From NCBI GenBank assembly GCA_945890485.1, contig CAMDCN010000001.1:620001-684000 (forward strand): DNA of 64,000 nt. The letters run 5' to 3'. The stretch's first letter is position 1, and every line of letters starts with the position of its first letter. This document shows, one piece after another, positions 62,584 to 64,000 of this stretch. The stretch comes from Candidatus Sulfopaludibacter sp. SbA3 (GTDB taxonomy: Bacteria; Acidobacteriota; Terriglobia; Bryobacterales; Bryobacteraceae). The position numbers were made by a program, and so were the translations under genes. The notes below the pieces were generated by a model, which saw only the letters and a program-made list of their open reading frames with translations, made no database searches and was not told the DNA's origin.

Positions 62584-64000
62584 CGGCCTCGATGACGCGG
62601 GGGCCGCGCTGCCGCATGGCGGCCCCGAAGTGTTCGACGAAGGCATCGACGGTTTCGACGCGTACAGCGGGCACGCCGAGGCCCTCGGCGATCTTGACGA
62701 AATCGAGCAGGGGCGTACTGATATCAACCATCGCCTCGGCCCAAGGACCGAATCCGTTGGCGCCGGTGCGGCGCATTTCGATATCGAGAATCTGATAGCG
62801 GCGATTGGCGAAGATGACAGTGACCACATCAAGATTCTCGCGGGCCATGGTCCACCAGGATTGGGGCGTGTAGAGGGCGCTGCCGTCGCCTTCAAGGACG
62901 ACTACCTTGCGATCGGGGCAGGCGATGGCCGCGCCGACGGCCACGGGAAGGCCTTGGCCGATAGAACCGCCGGTGACGGGGAGATAGTCAAAGCGGGGAG
63001 CGTGACGAAGGGCGGCAAGGACGGGAGGGCCAGAGGAGACCATTTCGTCCGAGATGATGGAGCCTGCGGGCAGGAGGGCGGCGATGGCTTGGCCGATGGC
63101 GGCGAGCGTCAAGGGACCGGAGGCCGGCGGCAGGAGGGGCGGAGGATCTTCTAGCGGGGCCTCGGGAAGCCCGGCCGTCAACGATTCGAGAGCAGCGAGG
63201 CCGTCCTGCTCCGGGGTCGAGACCTCGTGGATGCGACAGGTTGCCGGGGCCAGGTAGCTAGCTTCGTCCGGGTAGCCAAAGAAGGAAACAGGGGCCTTCG
63301 CTTCGACGAGGACGAGGTCCGTGAGGCCGGCGAGTTGGGCCTGGGCAGGGCCGGGGAAGTAGGCGATGCGTTCGGGTTGGAAGCCGCCGCGGCCCATTTC
63401 GACGCGGGAGGCGTTGCGGTCGATAAAGACGTTCCAGCCGACGGCGGCTAGGCGGGCGGCAAGGGCGAGGCCACGGCCGCGCGCAGTCTGGCCCCCGAGG
63501 AGGAGGCCCCAATTCCCTTCTCCACCGAGCGAGGGGACGACTGGTAGGGGTGGTGGTTCAGGCGGGGAGACTTCGCCGACGGGACCGCCTTCGGACCAGG
63601 AGAAGTCGGCGGGGATGATGAGATGGGCGATGCGGCCGGGGTAGCGGCATGCGGCGGCGATGACTCGGGCGGCCGTGGGGCCTATCTCGGCGGCCGATGG
63701 GAGGCGATGGATCTCCGGAGAGACGGTGCCCGCAAAGGCGGCGATATCGGAGGTGAGCGGAGCGTCGTAGGCGAGATGCTTGGTGGAATGTTCGCCGATG
63801 AGGCTAACGATGGGACTCCGGGCTTTGCGGGCGTTGTGAAAGTTGGCCAGTCCGTTGGCGAGGCCAGGGCCGAGGTGGAGGAGCGTGGCGGCTGGTTTGC
63901 CGGCCATGCGGGCGTAGCCATCAGCGGCGCCGGAACAGACCCCTTCGAAAAGGCAGAGAACGCCACGCATGGCCGGAACACGATCGAGCGCGGCGACGAA
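62567..64000 (-). CDS. ThDP-dependent acetolactate-synthase/benzoylformate-decarboxylase-like enzyme (5' end outside window)
   Basis: 477 visible residues; the frame is open through the right edge. LFEGVCSGAADGYARMAGK holds the ThDP-activating Glu, and AATLLHLGPGLANGLANFHN follows. The central domain is shortened and Pro-rich around EVSPPEPPPLPVVPS. The C-terminal ThDP site is GDGSALYTPQSWWTMARENL with the cofactor-binding N in VIFANRRYQILDIEM, so the GDG-x(23-26)-N motif is kept. The family decarboxylates 2-oxoacids (benzoylformate, pyruvate). Annotations in Acidobacteria usually read 'acetolactate synthase large subunit', but the substrate is not evident. Its 3' end overlaps the giant gene by 17 bp. 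Confidence 0.85.
   Translation of the reverse strand, partial: FVAALDRVPAMRGVLCLFEGVCSGAADGYARMAGKPAATLLHLGPGLANGLANFHNARKARSPIVSLIGEHSTKHLAYDAPLTSDIAAFAGTVSPEIHRLPSAAEIGPTAARVIAAACRYPGRIAHLIIPADFSWSEGGPVGEVSPPEPPPLPVVPSLGGEGNWGLLLGGQTARGRGLALAARLAAVGWNVFIDRNASRVEMGRGGFQPERIAYFPGPAQAQLAGLTDLVLVEAKAPVSFFGYPDEASYLAPATCRIHEVSTPEQDGLAALESLTAGLPEAPLEDPPPLLPPASGPLTLAAIGQAIAALLPAGSIISDEMVSSGPPVLAALRHAPRFDYLPVTGGSIGQGLPVAVGAAIACPDRKVVVLEGDGSALYTPQSWWTMARENLDVVTVIFANRRYQILDIEMRRTGANGFGPWAEAMVDISTPLLDFVKIAEGLGVPAVRVETVDAFVEHFGAAMRQRGPRVIEAVISAP

Overview
The window looks like a chromosome segment from an Acidobacteriota bacterium, most like the Solibacter/Bryobacter group. This is inferred from gene content, not from a marker phylogeny. 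The clues are an Oar-type carboxypeptidase-regulatory/TonB-dependent receptor, a winged-helix regulator fused through one membrane helix to PD40-type propeller repeats, a protein with the STGPRTEAGK motif, DUF1501 next to a cytochrome-type DUF1549/DUF1553 protein, several FG-GAP/ASPIC-UnbV and TPR proteins, and LptD (so a diderm with an LPS-type outer membrane). DNA is GC-rich, and most genes prefer G or C at the third codon position. I saw no rRNA, tRNA, CRISPR array or intact transposase.

Layout: 1-7 kb holds the end of dnaG, rpoD, a NadD-like nucleotidylyltransferase, a zinc-ribbon membrane protein, a SRPBCC protein and two TPR proteins. 7-12.3 kb holds the winged-helix/PD40 regulator, the STGPRT-motif protein behind a leader hairpin, and a pseudo-JAMM/TonB-C fusion. 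12.4-18.8 kb is an accessory island: a 1508-residue protein with a Cap4/DUF4297-like nuclease domain and a STAND NTPase core (candidate anti-phage sensor), a decayed fic gene, and a Phd-type antitoxin with a truncated PIN toxin. 18.8-29.9 kb is a tightly packed plus-strand run (short conserved protein, nth, lipoprotein, GT-C-like membrane protein, BadF-type kinase, M20 peptidase, pgk, two PQQ-like propeller proteins) in which most neighbours overlap by 1-4 nt. 29.8-35.8 kb holds DUF1501 and DUF1549/1553 proteins, a haem/PHM-like protein and a lactonase. 35.8-44.3 kb holds lptD, an RDD protein, pgi, ribBA with a degenerate second half, and TPR and FG-GAP proteins. 44.3-55 kb holds the TonB-dependent receptor, a strong terminator, then a TPR / FG-GAP-TPR / molybdopterin / phosphatase-fold / unknown operon. 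55.1-62.6 kb is a three-gene unit ending in a 2075-residue protein with tandem Ig-like repeats and a flagellin-IN-like C-terminus. The right edge is an incomplete ThDP-dependent decarboxylase/synthase gene.

Housekeeping genes (dnaG, rpoD, nth, pgk, pgi, ribBA, lptD) are interleaved with secreted or envelope proteins typical of this phylum. Two places deserve priority: the nuclease-STAND island with its decayed toxin genes, and the giant repeat protein with its two small partners, whose neighbourhood resembles type VI secretion effector loci although no VgrG, Hcp or PAAR gene is visible here.
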